From Verrucomicrobiales bacterium (lineage in GTDB: Bacteria > Verrucomicrobiota > Verrucomicrobiia > Limisphaerales > CANJXF01): DNA of 64,000 nt. Location: assembly GCA_947478865.1 (NCBI GenBank), contig CANJXF010000008.1, positions 1-64,000 on the forward strand. The letters are read 5' to 3'. Below, piece after piece: positions 1 to 8,443 of the stretch (position 1 is its first letter; each line of letters starts with the position of its first letter). The notes below the pieces were generated by a model. It worked only from the letters and a program-made list of their open reading frames with translations. It did no database searches and had not been told where the DNA came from. The position numbers and the translations under genes were made by a program.

Positions 1-93
1 ACGCCAACGAATTCGCGTTCCGCTGGAACACGCGCCATGACTCCGATGGAATTCGCCTGGCGAAATTCGTCGGATGCATCCAAGGCAAGCGTC

Positions 94-321
94 TCATCTA
101 TCGCCACCTGTCCCAAACTTTATGCGTTTGCTAAGTATACAAGCCCAGTAAAGAGTGTCACCAGACAGAACCAGTCCAGCAAACGGATACGCGCCGTCGC
201 TGGTGAAACTCAAATTGTGCAGATTTACAAACGATTGCGCCGCAAGCCGATTGGTCGAAGCAAAACCAAGAAGCGCAACGAGCACAGGCAGTAATGAATT
301 TTTTTTAAAGCTGGTTCTCAT
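94..321 (-). pseudogene. Decayed N-terminal fragment of a GloVer-type repeat secreted protein
   Basis: A 75-codon frame opens with a signal peptide (hydrophobic LLPVLVALLGFAST, then AQS) and continues with FVNLHNLSFTSDGAYPFAGL followed by LSGDTLY. That pattern of a Phe/Leu-rich start, SDGA-P-AGL and LSG-TLY is the first repeat of the GloVer family of anchored repeat proteins common in Verrucomicrobia. After TLY the usual Gly-rich continuation is lost, and the frame ends about 17 codons later. No further repeats are seen before the left edge. I read it as a truncated, frameshifted relic rather than a working gene. The family assignment is from memory of the repeat pattern. Confidence 0.5.
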
Positions 322-475
322 GAATTTGGTTCACTAGAACAAACGATAGATCATTCTGGGTCCGAAACAAGTTTGCGCGCTGTTTCGCCCGTTGATTATG
401 TGGCGCACGGGATGCGACGAGGCATTCTTGCCAGTTTCACCGTCGAAAAAACAACGAGTGGAGCCAGAACCAAAC
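322..475. other. Intergenic, no feature seen
   Basis: This stretch separates the GloVer-like relic from the trpB stop codon. No gene, tRNA or convincing hairpin was found. A trpA gene would be expected after trpB in many trp operons, and it is not here. Confidence 0.5.
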
Positions 476-1690
476 CTATTTCGGCATTTCCAATTTCAGC
501 TTATCCGCCGCTTGCGCCACATCTTTGTCGCCGCGGCCGGAGAGGTTCACGATGACGAGCGAGTCCTTCGACATGTTCGGGGCGCGTTCGATGACAGCGG
601 CGATGGCATGTGAGGATTCAAGCGCCGGAATAATTCCTTCGAGTCGCGCCAATTTAATGAATGCCTTGAGCGCTTGATCATCAGTGGCGTAGCCGTATTC
701 GGCGCGATTCTGATCACGCAACCAGGCGTGCTCAGGCCCGACGGCGGCGTAATCGAGCCCCGCGCTGACGCTGTGGGTCGATTGAATCTGGCCATTTTCA
801 TCTTGTAGAATATAGCTGCGCGTCCCCTGCAAAACCCCGAGGGAACCACCTTGAAAACGGGCGGCATGTTTCTCTGGAAAAATTCCTTCGCCACCCGCTT
901 CGATGCCAAGCATTTTCACCGATTCATCGTTGAGAAACGGATAAAACAGCCCAATCGCATTTGAACCCCCGCCGACGCACGCGACGAGCAGATCTGGCAA
1001 TCGCTCTTCCTTCTCCAAAATTTGCCGGCGCGCTTCGTCGCCAATGACGCGTTGAAAATTACGCACCATCACTGGATATGGGTGCGCGCCGTAAGCCGTC
1101 CCCAAGATGTAATGAGTGCTGCGGACGTTCGTCACCCAATCGCGCATTGCTTCGTTGACCGCTTCCTTCAGGGTGCGCTGACCCGCTTTGACCGACACAA
1201 CGTCTGCGCCGAGCATTTTCATGCGATAAACGTTGAGCGCCTGCCGCTCGCAATCTACTTCGCCCATGTAAATCACACACTTCAAACCAAACATCGCGCT
1301 CACCGTCGCGGTCGCGACACCATGTTGTCCCGCGCCGGTTTCGGCGATGATTCGGGTTTTGCCCATGCGTTTGGCCAAAAGGATTTGGCCCATCGCGTTG
1401 TTGATTTTGTGCGCGCCGGTGTGCAGCAAATCCTCGCGCTTGAGATAGATTTTCGCGCCACCCAATTCTTTCGTGAGCCGCTCGGCGAAATAGAGCGGCG
1501 TGGGGCGCCCGCAGAATTCGCGGAGATAATAATTCAATTCCCGCTGAAACTCGGGATCCTGTTGGGCGCGAAAATATTCTTCCTCCAACTCCTTGAGCGG
1601 ATGCATCAACGTCTCGGGCACATAGCGCCCGCCGTAAGGGCCAAAGTGGCCGTGGGCATCTGGAAGAGTTTCGGTGGCAGTTGCGCTCAT
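476..1690 (-). CDS. trpB: Tryptophan synthase beta chain
   Basis: TrpB condenses indole with L-serine to make tryptophan, using pyridoxal phosphate, in a cytosolic alpha2-beta2 complex. The N-terminus [13 protein letters not shown], the PLP lysine in [13 protein letters not shown] (about Lys95), the ETGAGQHG loop and the phosphate-binding [10 protein letters not shown] are all present. The length of about 404 residues is normal. I start at the ATG at 1690 (SATATET...). A TTG six codons upstream is possible but adds non-conserved sequence. trpF lies 68 bases upstream on the same strand, so the two are probably co-transcribed. No trpA follows within the remaining 475 bases. Confidence 0.97.
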   Translation of the reverse strand: MSATATETLPDAHGHFGPYGGRYVPETLMHPLKELEEEYFRAQQDPEFQRELNYYLREFCGRPTPLYFAERLTKELGGAKIYLKREDLLHTGAHKINNAMGQILLAKRMGKTRIIAETGAGQHGVATATVSAMFGLKCVIYMGEVDCERQALNVYRMKMLGADVVSVKAGQRTLKEAVNEAMRDWVTNVRSTHYILGTAYGAHPYPVMVRNFQRVIGDEARRQILEKEERLPDLLVACVGGGSNAIGLFYPFLNDESVKMLGIEAGGEGIFPEKHAARFQGGSLGVLQGTRSYILQDENGQIQSTHSVSAGLDYAAVGPEHAWLRDQNRAEYGYATDDQALKAFIKLARLEGIIPALESSHAIAAVIERAPNMSKDSLVIVNLSGRGDKDVAQAADKLKLEMPK

Positions 1691-1758
1691 CCGGGAATTT
1701 TCATGCAAAGCAACGGGAGGCGCAAAACATTTTCTTCTCCACCTTTGAGCGAGGCGCG

Positions 1759-2376
1759 TCAGGCCTTCCGGGCCACTTCGATGAACTTCCAGATTTTGGC
1801 GTGATCTTTTTTCCCCGGCGAAATCTCCACTCCGCTCGAAACATCCACGCCGAACGGACGCACTTCCGTAATCGCCTCGGCGACGTTCCTCAGGGTCAGC
1901 CCGCCAGCAAGGAAGATCGGTTTGCCAAATTTCTTGGCCTCAACTGCGAGCGGCCAGTTGAATTTTTCGCCGGTGCCGCCGAGTTGTCCGGCGACGTAAC
2001 TGTCCAGCAGAAAAACATCGGTGCGAAAATCTCTCATCGGTTCGAGTGACGAAGCGTCTTTGATGCGGAACGCTTTCATGCTCATCACGCCGAAGCTGGA
2101 GCAAAACTCCGCCGATTCATCACCATGAAACTGCAACAAGTTCAATCCGCAATTCCCCAGCGCGCTCATCACGAGATCTGAATCAGGATTGACGAAGACG
2201 CCGACTTTCAACATCCAGGTCGGAAGCTCCCGGACGATCTGCGCGACCGTTTCGACCGCGACACGGCGCGGACTTTGGTCGTAGAACATAAACCCCAACG
2301 CGTCCGCGCCCGCTTCCACGGCAACATTCGCATCTTCCAGATTCGTGATGCCGCAAATTTTGATTTTTAAATCCAT
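1759..2376 (-). CDS. trpF: Phosphoribosylanthranilate isomerase
   Basis: TrpF performs the Amadori rearrangement of N-(5-phosphoribosyl)anthranilate in tryptophan synthesis. The protein begins with KIKICGITN, which carries the catalytic cysteine, and continues with [16 protein letters not shown]. It ends with the phosphate-binding [11 protein letters not shown] and the GVDVSSGVE motif with the general-acid aspartate. From the ATG at 2376 it has 205 residues, which is typical. A longer frame to 2478 adds 34 non-conserved residues and is not preferred. It sits directly upstream of trpB, so the pair forms a partial trp operon. Confidence 0.96.
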   Translation of the reverse strand: MDLKIKICGITNLEDANVAVEAGADALGFMFYDQSPRRVAVETVAQIVRELPTWMLKVGVFVNPDSDLVMSALGNCGLNLLQFHGDESAEFCSSFGVMSMKAFRIKDASSLEPMRDFRTDVFLLDSYVAGQLGGTGEKFNWPLAVEAKKFGKPIFLAGGLTLRNVAEAITEVRPFGVDVSSGVEISPGKKDHAKIWKFIEVARKA

Positions 2377-2509
2377 GTGTGAACGGCGCAAGTTCCCATG
2401 AAGCGGAAAAAAAAGCCAATTCTGTTTTGAAAGGATCGGCGACGAACCGATTGCTTTGATTGTCTCACCCGATTCCAAGAGATGTTGTCAGTGCGTTCCG
2501 GGCTCGGGT

Positions 2510-2537
2510 TTGACACAAATAGAACTTCTCCTAAACT
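2510..2537 (+). promoter_or_regulatory. Candidate sigma-70 promoter of the 2548 gene
   Basis: TTGACA at 2510-2515 is followed after 16 bases by TAAACT at 2532-2537, which matches TATAAT at four of six positions. The ATG lies ten bases further on, so the transcript would have almost no leader. Confidence 0.45.
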
Positions 2538-2547
2538 GACGGCGCTG

Positions 2548-2970
2548 ATGAACATCTCCTCCCATGAGCAAACGTTTAATCGCGTTGCCACCATTTCCAT
2601 CGCGCTTTCATTTGGCATTGTGGCCGCCTTGGTCGGTTCGATTGAGGAGATTGCACCTGTTTTGAAACTGCAAATGTCCATGGGTGTGCCGATCGGGTTT
2701 GCCCTTGGATCAACCGCCGGCTGGAAGCTCTGGCAAACAGTTTGGAACGCCAGAAAAGGGTTGGCCGGTTCCCAGCGGAAGATCATCTGGTGGGGATTGA
2801 TCCTCTCGCTATTCACCCTAGGTTCATTTGCCTACGGATTGCGCGGCAGTTCGCGCGAAAAAATAATTGAGTTCGCCATCGGCACAGCCACAGCCGCCGT
2901 TTTTCTAACGGTTGGCGGTTTCCTGCTCTATTCGGTTATCAAATATTTTCACAACGAGGAACCGAAGTAG
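2548..2970 (+). CDS. Hypothetical four-helix membrane protein
   Basis: I do not recognise a family for this protein of about 140 residues. It has four hydrophobic segments: FGIVAALVGSIEEIAPVL, a second around VPIGFALGSTAGW, a third at IIWWGLILSLFTLGSFAY and a fourth at TATAAVFLTVGGFLLYSVI. A basic, Trp-containing loop (WKLWQTVWNARKG) sits in the middle. I start at the ATG at 2548 because a promoter-like TTGACA/TAAACT pair ends only ten bases before it. A longer frame from 2482 would run through that promoter. It is divergent from trpF and shares no obvious operon with the rhodanese 80 bases downstream. Confidence 0.6.
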   Translation: MNISSHEQTFNRVATISIALSFGIVAALVGSIEEIAPVLKLQMSMGVPIGFALGSTAGWKLWQTVWNARKGLAGSQRKIIWWGLILSLFTLGSFAYGLRGSSREKIIEFAIGTATAAVFLTVGGFLLYSVIKYFHNEEPK

Positions 2971-3049
2971 CCGTTCGCAATTCTTGTTTCCGAGGTCTCA
3001 ATTACCAGAGGCGGAGGAACTTTTCTCCGCTCCCATTGTTTGATGTTCT

Positions 3050-3556
3050 ATGAAGACGACCATCATCACACTCGGTATGGGCGCAATTGCCGCAGCGGCA
3101 CTGGCAGGCGATCCGATTCCAAACGCCCTCATCAACTACGATAAATTTCAACGGATCGTCACAGAATCCGCCAACGAGCGACAATCGCGACGACTTACCG
3201 AAGACAGTTTTCTGGCCAGAATGAAGGAACCAGACGTCATCGTTTTGGATGCCCGCAGTGAATCCAAATACCGCCTGCGTCATATCAAAGGAGCCATTAA
3301 TCTGCCGTACACGGAGTTTACCGAGTCAATACTTGCCCATCTTGTCCCGGAAAAGGGGTCGAGAATCCTGATCTATTGTAACAACAATTTTCTGGGCAGC
3401 CCGAACGCGTTTGCTTCCAAAACACCCGCGGCATCGCTCAATCTTTCGACCTACACTTCGCTGAAGGCATACGGCTACACCAATGTATTCGAACTCGGGC
3501 CGCTGCTTAATATCTCAAATACAAAAATCCCATTTGAAGGAACCGAAGTGAAATGA
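3050..3556 (+). CDS. Secreted rhodanese-like domain protein
   Basis: A signal peptide (residues 1-20, hydrophobic with an Ala-rich end) precedes a single rhodanese domain. The CH2A-type pattern VIVLDARSESKYRLRHIKGA and the active-site loop with Cys110 (LIYCNNNFLG) are clear. Rhodanese domains carry sulfur as a cysteine persulfide or act as phosphatase-like and redox modules. The loop sequence C-N-N-N-F-L differs from the usual C-R-x-G-x-R of thiosulfate sulfurtransferases, so the substrate is uncertain. Export to the periplasm is inferred from the leader. No partner gene is adjacent. Confidence 0.8.
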   Translation: MKTTIITLGMGAIAAAALAGDPIPNALINYDKFQRIVTESANERQSRRLTEDSFLARMKEPDVIVLDARSESKYRLRHIKGAINLPYTEFTESILAHLVPEKGSRILIYCNNNFLGSPNAFASKTPAASLNLSTYTSLKAYGYTNVFELGPLLNISNTKIPFEGTEVK

Positions 3557-3614
3557 AATGACGCAAAAATTTTCGGAAATCGACAAATTCCCGGTGAAGC
3601 GAGGCAATTTAGCC

Positions 3615-3806
3615 TTATGATCGATTTCCGTTTGACCGATCCCGGTGCTGTCGTTTGTGACGCATCAGCAATTTCATCATGCGAACATAGTCGATGACGA
3701 GGTAACTGATGAACGCGAGGGCAATAATGCTCACTATCACTAAAAACATCGCCGAAGCGAAATTATCGCGGAAGGTCTCCTTCAAAAACTGAAACAGCTC
3801 TGACAT
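3615..3806 (-). CDS. Small single-pass membrane protein
   Basis: This is a 63-residue protein with an amphipathic N-terminus (ELFQFLKETFRDNFASA), one strong membrane helix (MFLVIVSIIALAFISYLVIDY) and a very basic tail rich in Arg, Lys and His. No family is recognised. The layout suggests an inner-membrane peptide with its basic end in the cytoplasm. The start at 3806 is the only ATG that keeps the whole N-terminal helix. Its last codons overlap the second arm of a ten-base inverted repeat (3574-3583 with 3621-3630) that separates it from the convergent rhodanese gene. Confidence 0.5.
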   Translation of the reverse strand: MSELFQFLKETFRDNFASAMFLVIVSIIALAFISYLVIDYVRMMKLLMRHKRQHRDRSNGNRS

Positions 3807-3961
3807 GTTTTGTGTCAGAATGGACAGCGTTGAACGAAAGATTGTTCAACAAGAAGAGAAAAAAGAACACCCCGATGAGCGCCACTTTTCAAGAATCAGC
3901 CAAGCGATTTCTGTCGTAATCACCCGCGCATTTCTCGCGTCAGGAAACCATCTACCGCTCG

Positions 3962-4885
3962 TTATTTGGGTTCAGTCGCTTTGAGCAATGGAGCAAGTTG
4001 CATTTCAATTTCGTGCTCGCTGCCACCGACTTTGCTCTTGAATAAAAACCATTGCTCCAGATGTTCAACCGTCGCACCTGGCTGAATCTTGTGGAGCGGC
4101 CCAACGGTTTCCACTTCGATCATGTCTCCACACGTGTAGCATTCCGTGTTGCAACCGAAGTCGGGATAAACTCCATTCGGATCGAAGCCGAATCGTTTAA
4201 TAAAAACCCTTTCGTCGCGGGCATAAGCCGCCCAACCGAGCGTATTCATGACGCCAAATTTCTGCGGTTTGGCGGCGGAGGGATCGCACTTGAGCTGGAT
4301 AAATTTTGTTCCCCAATTCCAGCGCGGGTCGTGCATATCGGTGTAACCCCACAACGACAGGGGACGAACCGGCAGTAATTGATTTGTCGGCGGTTCATGG
4401 GGAACAATTGCCATGCCAGGCCCGCGCATCACAGTCAACGCCCATGGCGCAACTTCGACGGCCCAGGCGTTCCTGTTGTTCAGCCGGTGCAAAACGGAAA
4501 CGCGATTTGCCGATGCATCCAGCGTGATCTCGATTTCCTTTTGAAGACCGGTGCTTGCTTCCACCGGCTGGATGAGTTTTAGGGTTCGTCCGTCCCAGCT
4601 GTGGTCGATGGGCGAATTGTCGGGAGCGTAACTTCGCGGCATCACTTCCGGTGCATGCCAGAGGCGATGCCCGCCGTATGATTTCCATTCGTTGCCGCCG
4701 GTTGTTCCAAGGTGTTCAGGAACTTCTTTAAAGAGATTTGGTTCTCCCACAAAGCCAAAGCGAATAATGCGCGGGCCGATGTCTGTGGTGGCAATCAATT
4801 CGATCTGGCCGTTGCTCAATTGAAGGCAATTTGGCCAACCGGCATAAGCGGTCTTTTGCATTTGAATTGGGGAAGATAAATTCAT
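3962..4885 (-). CDS. Mutarotase-like beta-sandwich protein (DUF4380-like)
   Basis: This 307-residue protein has no signal peptide. Its opening, with a Trp-Pro-Asn-Cys-Leu stretch and LSNGQIELIATTDIGPRIIR, followed by GGHRLWHAPE, resembles galactose-mutarotase-like proteins of the DUF4380 type, which bind carbohydrate in a beta-supersandwich. A catalytic pair cannot be assigned with confidence. The gene starts 11 bases after the DUF155-like gene on the same strand, so the two are probably co-transcribed. The role could be sugar epimerisation or sugar sensing. The family call is from general pattern only. Confidence 0.6.
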   Translation of the reverse strand: MNLSSPIQMQKTAYAGWPNCLQLSNGQIELIATTDIGPRIIRFGFVGEPNLFKEVPEHLGTTGGNEWKSYGGHRLWHAPEVMPRSYAPDNSPIDHSWDGRTLKLIQPVEASTGLQKEIEITLDASANRVSVLHRLNNRNAWAVEVAPWALTVMRGPGMAIVPHEPPTNQLLPVRPLSLWGYTDMHDPRWNWGTKFIQLKCDPSAAKPQKFGVMNTLGWAAYARDERVFIKRFGFDPNGVYPDFGCNTECYTCGDMIEVETVGPLHKIQPGATVEHLEQWFLFKSKVGGSEHEIEMQLAPLLKATEPK

Positions 4886-4896
4886 TTTAAATCTAA

Positions 4897-5970
4897 TTAT
4901 TTCAAGCCGAGCAGGAGAATGACGACATCGATGATGAACAACAAAACAATTGTGAGTTCCAGGATCATCATCCAGCGATTGTTCAAATCCTGGTTGAGCA
5001 ACTGGTAAAGGTTGTCGAGTGTTTTGAGTTTCTCGTCGATCGTGCGATGCCAGTCTGAGAGATGGAATCGCGCCGAAATTTTTTCATAAATACGGGCGAG
5101 ATGCCAGTCGCCAAAAAACTTAGTAATGTTCGACAGCTCGTCGCTGAAGCGGGCCAGGTCAATCCGGATTTCCCGCAATTCGCGCATGATTTCCGCGCGG
5201 CCACGGCGGCTTGGCTTCGACAGGTCTCGGTAGGAGCGTTCCAGCGAATCGTCGAGCAGACGGTCGTAGGATTCGAGTTCAGCGAGTTGCAGGTTGGCGA
5301 GTTCCAGGACGTGTAAAGTTTCGTCGAGATTGGCCGGTTCTTCGACGACGAGCGCAGCATCCCAATCGATGACTGCGAGATCATTTTCGTAATAGCTGAG
5401 ATACAGCCCGGTGGATTCATTGGCTTCCTGCCGCGACAATTGGTGGATGTCGCTCTCTTGCGTGAGCAGCGCCGCCACTTCGCGGCGATGATCCTGAAGC
5501 CAATCTTCTGCGCTGAGCGCCGCGCCATTCTCGGTGATCAAAGGCGCATCGATACAAAAAACGGTGTAGGCTTCCTCCTCCATGATGTGAGGCACCGGAC
5601 GGACCCAGAAGAGAGCCAGCTCCCGGCGAACTTCTTCCGCCAGCGACCGAACCTCCATTTGCAAGGAGCCGTTGTTGAATTCCAAATCATGGTAGGCCAC
5701 GAGTTCTTCGATCGTGTCCACAACGAAGGGAACGCTCACCGTGATGCTGATCGCGCCGACGGGCAAAAGCTTGACCGTCCGCTGAACACTGATGCTGCCG
5801 TGCGGGCCAATCCGCTCCATGAGGGGAAGCCGGACCATTTGGGGCCGGTAAAAAAAGAGGTGGCGCGGACTGCGCTTGCTGGCATCAACGGAGAATTGCG
5901 CGACCGGTTGCCCGAGGAGCTCACGCACGGGCTGCCGAGTCATCTCGTAGGCAGCATCAAAGGCGTACAT
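4897..5970 (-). CDS. C-terminally membrane-anchored protein, possibly DUF155/RMD1-like
   Basis: The protein has a soluble N-terminal beta-rich half (including VGAISITVSVPFVVD), a long helical middle (ELANLQLAELESYDRLLDDS, then REIRIDLARFSDELSNITKF) and a C-terminal membrane anchor (ILELTIVLLFIIDVVILLLG). A soluble domain followed by helices, NRWMMILEL-type residues and a terminal helix matches the layout of DUF155/RMD1 proteins, but I cannot confirm the family by sequence. I choose the ATG at 5970 because AAGGTGG lies at a proper distance upstream. The open frame continues to 6102 without conserved features. It is followed at 11 bases by the mutarotase-like gene. Confidence 0.55.
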   Translation of the reverse strand: MYAFDAAYEMTRQPVRELLGQPVAQFSVDASKRSPRHLFFYRPQMVRLPLMERIGPHGSISVQRTVKLLPVGAISITVSVPFVVDTIEELVAYHDLEFNNGSLQMEVRSLAEEVRRELALFWVRPVPHIMEEEAYTVFCIDAPLITENGAALSAEDWLQDHRREVAALLTQESDIHQLSRQEANESTGLYLSYYENDLAVIDWDAALVVEEPANLDETLHVLELANLQLAELESYDRLLDDSLERSYRDLSKPSRRGRAEIMRELREIRIDLARFSDELSNITKFFGDWHLARIYEKISARFHLSDWHRTIDEKLKTLDNLYQLLNQDLNNRWMMILELTIVLLFIIDVVILLLGLK

Positions 5971-6153
5971 GAAAACCACCTTTCCCGAATATTTTTTCAC
6001 GCGGTGAGAATTCCCTTTTCGTAAGGCATGCCGTGATTGTGCTGGAGAAATCATTGCATTAAAAAATACGCCAGCCAGAAAAGGATGTCTATGGCCGGGC
6101 AACCGAGATTTTCCCGAGCAATTTTACCGGTTTTGCAAGGGGCTAAGCCCTGC

Positions 6154-7695
6154 TTACTCCCACTCAATCGTTGCCGGCGGCTTGCTGGAAATATCGAGGC
6201 AAACGCGGTTCACGCCCTTCACCTCGTTGATAATGCGACTGGAAAGTCGCTCGAGCAAATCGTACGGCAATTTGACCCAGTCGGCGGTCATCCCGTCCTG
6301 TGATTCCACCGCGCGAATCGCAATCGTATAATCATAAGTGCGTTCATCGCCCATCACTCCAACGCTCCGCACTGGCAGCAGAACCGCAAAGCTTTGCCAG
6401 ATTTTGTAATACCAATCCGTCGCTTTCATCTCTTCAACGACAATGGCATCGGCGTTGCGCAAAATGGAGCAGCGCGACGGCGTGACTTCGCCCAAAATAC
6501 GGACGGCCAGCCCAGGTCCGGGAAACGGTTGGCGATAAACAATTTCCTTGGGCAAACCGAGTTCCAGCCCGAGCAAGCGCACTTCGTCCTTGAACAAACA
6601 TTTGAGCGGCTCAATCAACTTGAACTTCATGTTCTTGGGCAGACCGCCGACGTTATGATGGCTCTTGATCATCGCCGCCGGATTGCCGCCAATCGGCACG
6701 GATTCGATGACGTCTGGATACAACGTGCCCTGCGCGAGAAATTTTGCGGCGCCCGCCCGCTTGGTTGCCGCTTGGAAAACCTCAATGAAGGTTTTCCCGA
6801 TGATTTTTCGTTTGCGCTCGGGATCCGTGACGCCTTTGAGCTTGGTTAGGAAAACCTTCGACGCTTCTTCGTATTGCAGCTTGATGTGAAAATGGCGTCC
6901 GAAAACCTTGCGCACAACCTCCGCTTCATTCGCGCGCAGCAGTCCGTTATTGACGAAAATGCACGTGAGCTGATCGCCGATCGCTTCATGCAAAAGCGCC
7001 GCGGCCACACTGGAATCCACCCCACCGCTCAACCCAAGAATAACCTTCTCCTTGCCGACTTCGCGGCGAATTTCCTCAACCGCCTGCTGCACGTAATTCC
7101 GCATCGTCCAATTCTTTCCGCATCCGCAAATCTCATGCACAAAATTGCTGATGAGTTCCCGGCCATGCGGCGTGTGGGCCACTTCCGGATGAAACTGGAG
7201 TCCGTAGAAATGCTTGGCACGATTTTCGATGGCGGCGTAATCCGAGTTTTCCGTGGCTGCGACCGGATGAAAGCCATCGGGCAACTTGGTCAACTTGTCA
7301 CCGTGGGAATTCCAGACCTGCAACGCCGCCGGCAAACCACGGAACAGAGGACAACTATCGTCTTTGACCGTCAGCGTTCCTTTTCCATATTCGCGTTTCT
7401 GTCCGCGCTCCACTTTGCCCTTCAAAAAATGCGCGAGCAACTGGAGGCCAAAGCAAATTCCGAGCATCGGCACGCCGAGTTTAAAAACTTTTGGATCGGG
7501 CAACGGTGCCTCGGGCGAATAAACGCTGGAAGGGCCGCCTGAAAGAATGATCCCCTTTGGGCTGAGTTTGGCGATTTCCGCGGCGGGCGTGTCGTAGCGG
7601 AGAATGGTCGAATAGACGTTGCACTCGCGAATCCGCCGGGCAATCACCTGCGTGTATTGGGAACCGAAATCGAGGATAACAATTTGCTCAAGCAT
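6154..7695 (-). CDS. guaA: GMP synthase (glutamine-hydrolysing)
   Basis: GuaA converts XMP to GMP using ATP and glutamine-derived ammonia. The class I glutaminase domain has the nucleophile Cys81 in [10 protein letters not shown] and the His-x-Glu in QFHPEVAHT. The ATP-pyrophosphatase domain has the P-loop [12 protein letters not shown], and the C-terminal dimerisation domain ends [12 protein letters not shown], the family's classical ending. At 513 residues it is full length. The ATG at 7695 starts directly on the first strand ([15 protein letters not shown]). It stands alone, with the DUF155-like gene downstream and a lipoprotein gene upstream on the same strand. Confidence 0.98.
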   Translation of the reverse strand: MLEQIVILDFGSQYTQVIARRIRECNVYSTILRYDTPAAEIAKLSPKGIILSGGPSSVYSPEAPLPDPKVFKLGVPMLGICFGLQLLAHFLKGKVERGQKREYGKGTLTVKDDSCPLFRGLPAALQVWNSHGDKLTKLPDGFHPVAATENSDYAAIENRAKHFYGLQFHPEVAHTPHGRELISNFVHEICGCGKNWTMRNYVQQAVEEIRREVGKEKVILGLSGGVDSSVAAALLHEAIGDQLTCIFVNNGLLRANEAEVVRKVFGRHFHIKLQYEEASKVFLTKLKGVTDPERKRKIIGKTFIEVFQAATKRAGAAKFLAQGTLYPDVIESVPIGGNPAAMIKSHHNVGGLPKNMKFKLIEPLKCLFKDEVRLLGLELGLPKEIVYRQPFPGPGLAVRILGEVTPSRCSILRNADAIVVEEMKATDWYYKIWQSFAVLLPVRSVGVMGDERTYDYTIAIRAVESQDGMTADWVKLPYDLLERLSSRIINEVKGVNRVCLDISSKPPATIEWE

Positions 7696-7755
7696 AAATG
7701 TGGGGAAAAACAGAAGTGATAACGACTGGGTAAAATGTTTTTTGCACCGAAGAAA

Positions 7756-8124
7756 TTACTCCTTCACGACGCTGACTTTGCCTTCCTTTGCGTCATACTG
7801 AAGTTTGGTTCCTAAAGGCGGGACCGGCAATTTCCCCAAATATTTTTTGGTCACAAGTTCGTTGAGATCTTTTGGAAAACTGCCCTCCTGCGCGCCAAAC
7901 AGTTGAATGGCGTTATTGATTGCAGCGGTATCAATATTTTTTTGCATGGATTGTTCCGCTTTGGCGGAAGCCGCCAGATAATTCACCGGAGCCGTGGCGA
8001 GGCTTTCTGCGGGAACACCGGCATTTTTCTCGGGCGCGGTCGGAACCGGAAAACCCTCCTTCTTGCGGCATCCGAGGATGAGGAAAGCCGCAAGCAGAAC
8101 TACGGTAAAAAATGCGCGTTTCAT
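7756..8124 (-). CDS. Hypothetical lipoprotein
   Basis: This 122-residue protein has a lipoprotein signal peptide: a basic start (KR), a hydrophobic core (AFFTVVLLAAFLI) and the lipobox LGC with Cys at about 19. A basic RKKEG stretch follows, so outer-membrane sorting is likely. The mature part has a helical segment with NTAINNAIQLFGAQEG-like composition (IDTAAINNAIQLFGAQEGSF), then PKDLNELVTKKYLGKLPVPP. That arrangement recalls the C-terminal part of pilin-like or pseudopilin-like proteins found in Verrucomicrobia. Function is unknown. It lies 60 bases upstream of guaA on the same strand. Confidence 0.65.
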   Translation of the reverse strand: MKRAFFTVVLLAAFLILGCRKKEGFPVPTAPEKNAGVPAESLATAPVNYLAASAKAEQSMQKNIDTAAINNAIQLFGAQEGSFPKDLNELVTKKYLGKLPVPPLGTKLQYDAKEGKVSVVKE

Positions 8125-8189
8125 GTGGCGAACCTAAACGAGGAATTTAAAAAGCCAAGTGCGAACAAAGTCGAAATCGTGTCGTGAAT

Positions 8190-8234
8190 AGCATCAAAAA
8201 ACAAAAGCCCGAGCGAATTCGAAAATTCGCCCGG
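8190..8234 (-). terminator. Rho-independent terminator after the small lipoprotein
   Basis: Read on the minus strand, CCGGGCGAATT and AATTCGCTCGGG form a stem of seven plus three pairs around one mismatch. It is followed by a run that is nearly all T (TTTTGTTTTTT). It lies about 40 bases after the stop of the 41-residue lipoprotein gene at 8273. Confidence 0.7.
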
Positions 8235-8250
8235 ACAGTGTCGATTAGCG

Positions 8251-8266
8251 GCTTGCAAGCAAGCCG
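8251..8266. repeat. Short perfect hairpin GGCTTGC/GCAAGCC
   Basis: GGCTTGC, a two-base loop and GCAAGCC form a perfect seven-pair hairpin just after the small lipoprotein stop codon. There is no T-run, so it is not a terminator by itself. It may stabilise the mRNA end or be a REP-type unit. Confidence 0.4.
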
Positions 8267-8272
8267 ACTAAA

Positions 8273-8398
8273 TCATTTAGCAGGTGCGTTCGTTGGCGGG
8301 GTAGGAGTTGCGGGCATACCCGTGTCTTTCTTTTCACAACCCACGAGCACAAAAGTGCTCACCAATGCCAGAACGAGGAAACTTAGTAGTTTTTTCAT
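8273..8398 (-). CDS. 41-residue lipoprotein
   Basis: The minus strand encodes a very short lipoprotein from the ATG at 8398 to a TGA at 8273. It has a KK start, a hydrophobic core (LLSFLVLALVSTFVLV), the lipobox VGC with Cys21, then EKKDTGMPATPTPPTNAPAK. The Pro/Thr-rich tail resembles other verrucomicrobial entericidin-like or filler lipoproteins, but no family is assigned. A good terminator (8190-8234) follows, which supports a real transcript. It lies between recG and the longer lipoprotein gene on the same strand. An open frame on the plus strand across it is a shadow. Confidence 0.7.
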   Translation of the reverse strand: MKKLLSFLVLALVSTFVLVGCEKKDTGMPATPTPPTNAPAK

Positions 8399-8443
8399 GC
8401 CTGCGATGATTATCTCTGTCACAAAAAAAAAGCAATAGGAGGA

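Noticed and set aside
1-107. Minus-strand open frame that leaves the window at the left edge (begins VAIDETLALDASDEF)
   Set aside because: It is too short and has no recognised pattern or ribosome-binding site. It may be the start of a gene outside the window, but this cannot be shown.
1022-1804. Long plus-strand open frame opposite trpB
   Set aside because: The composition is that of an antisense shadow of a conserved gene, with no leader or family pattern.
3574-3630. Ten-base inverted repeat CGGAAATCGA/TCGATTTCCG
   Set aside because: The arms are 37 bases apart, the second lies in a coding region, and there is no T-run, so it is not called a terminator.
8184-8438. Plus-strand open frame across the small lipoprotein gene
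   Set aside because: The minus strand has a lipobox, a fitting stop and a terminator. The plus frame has none.
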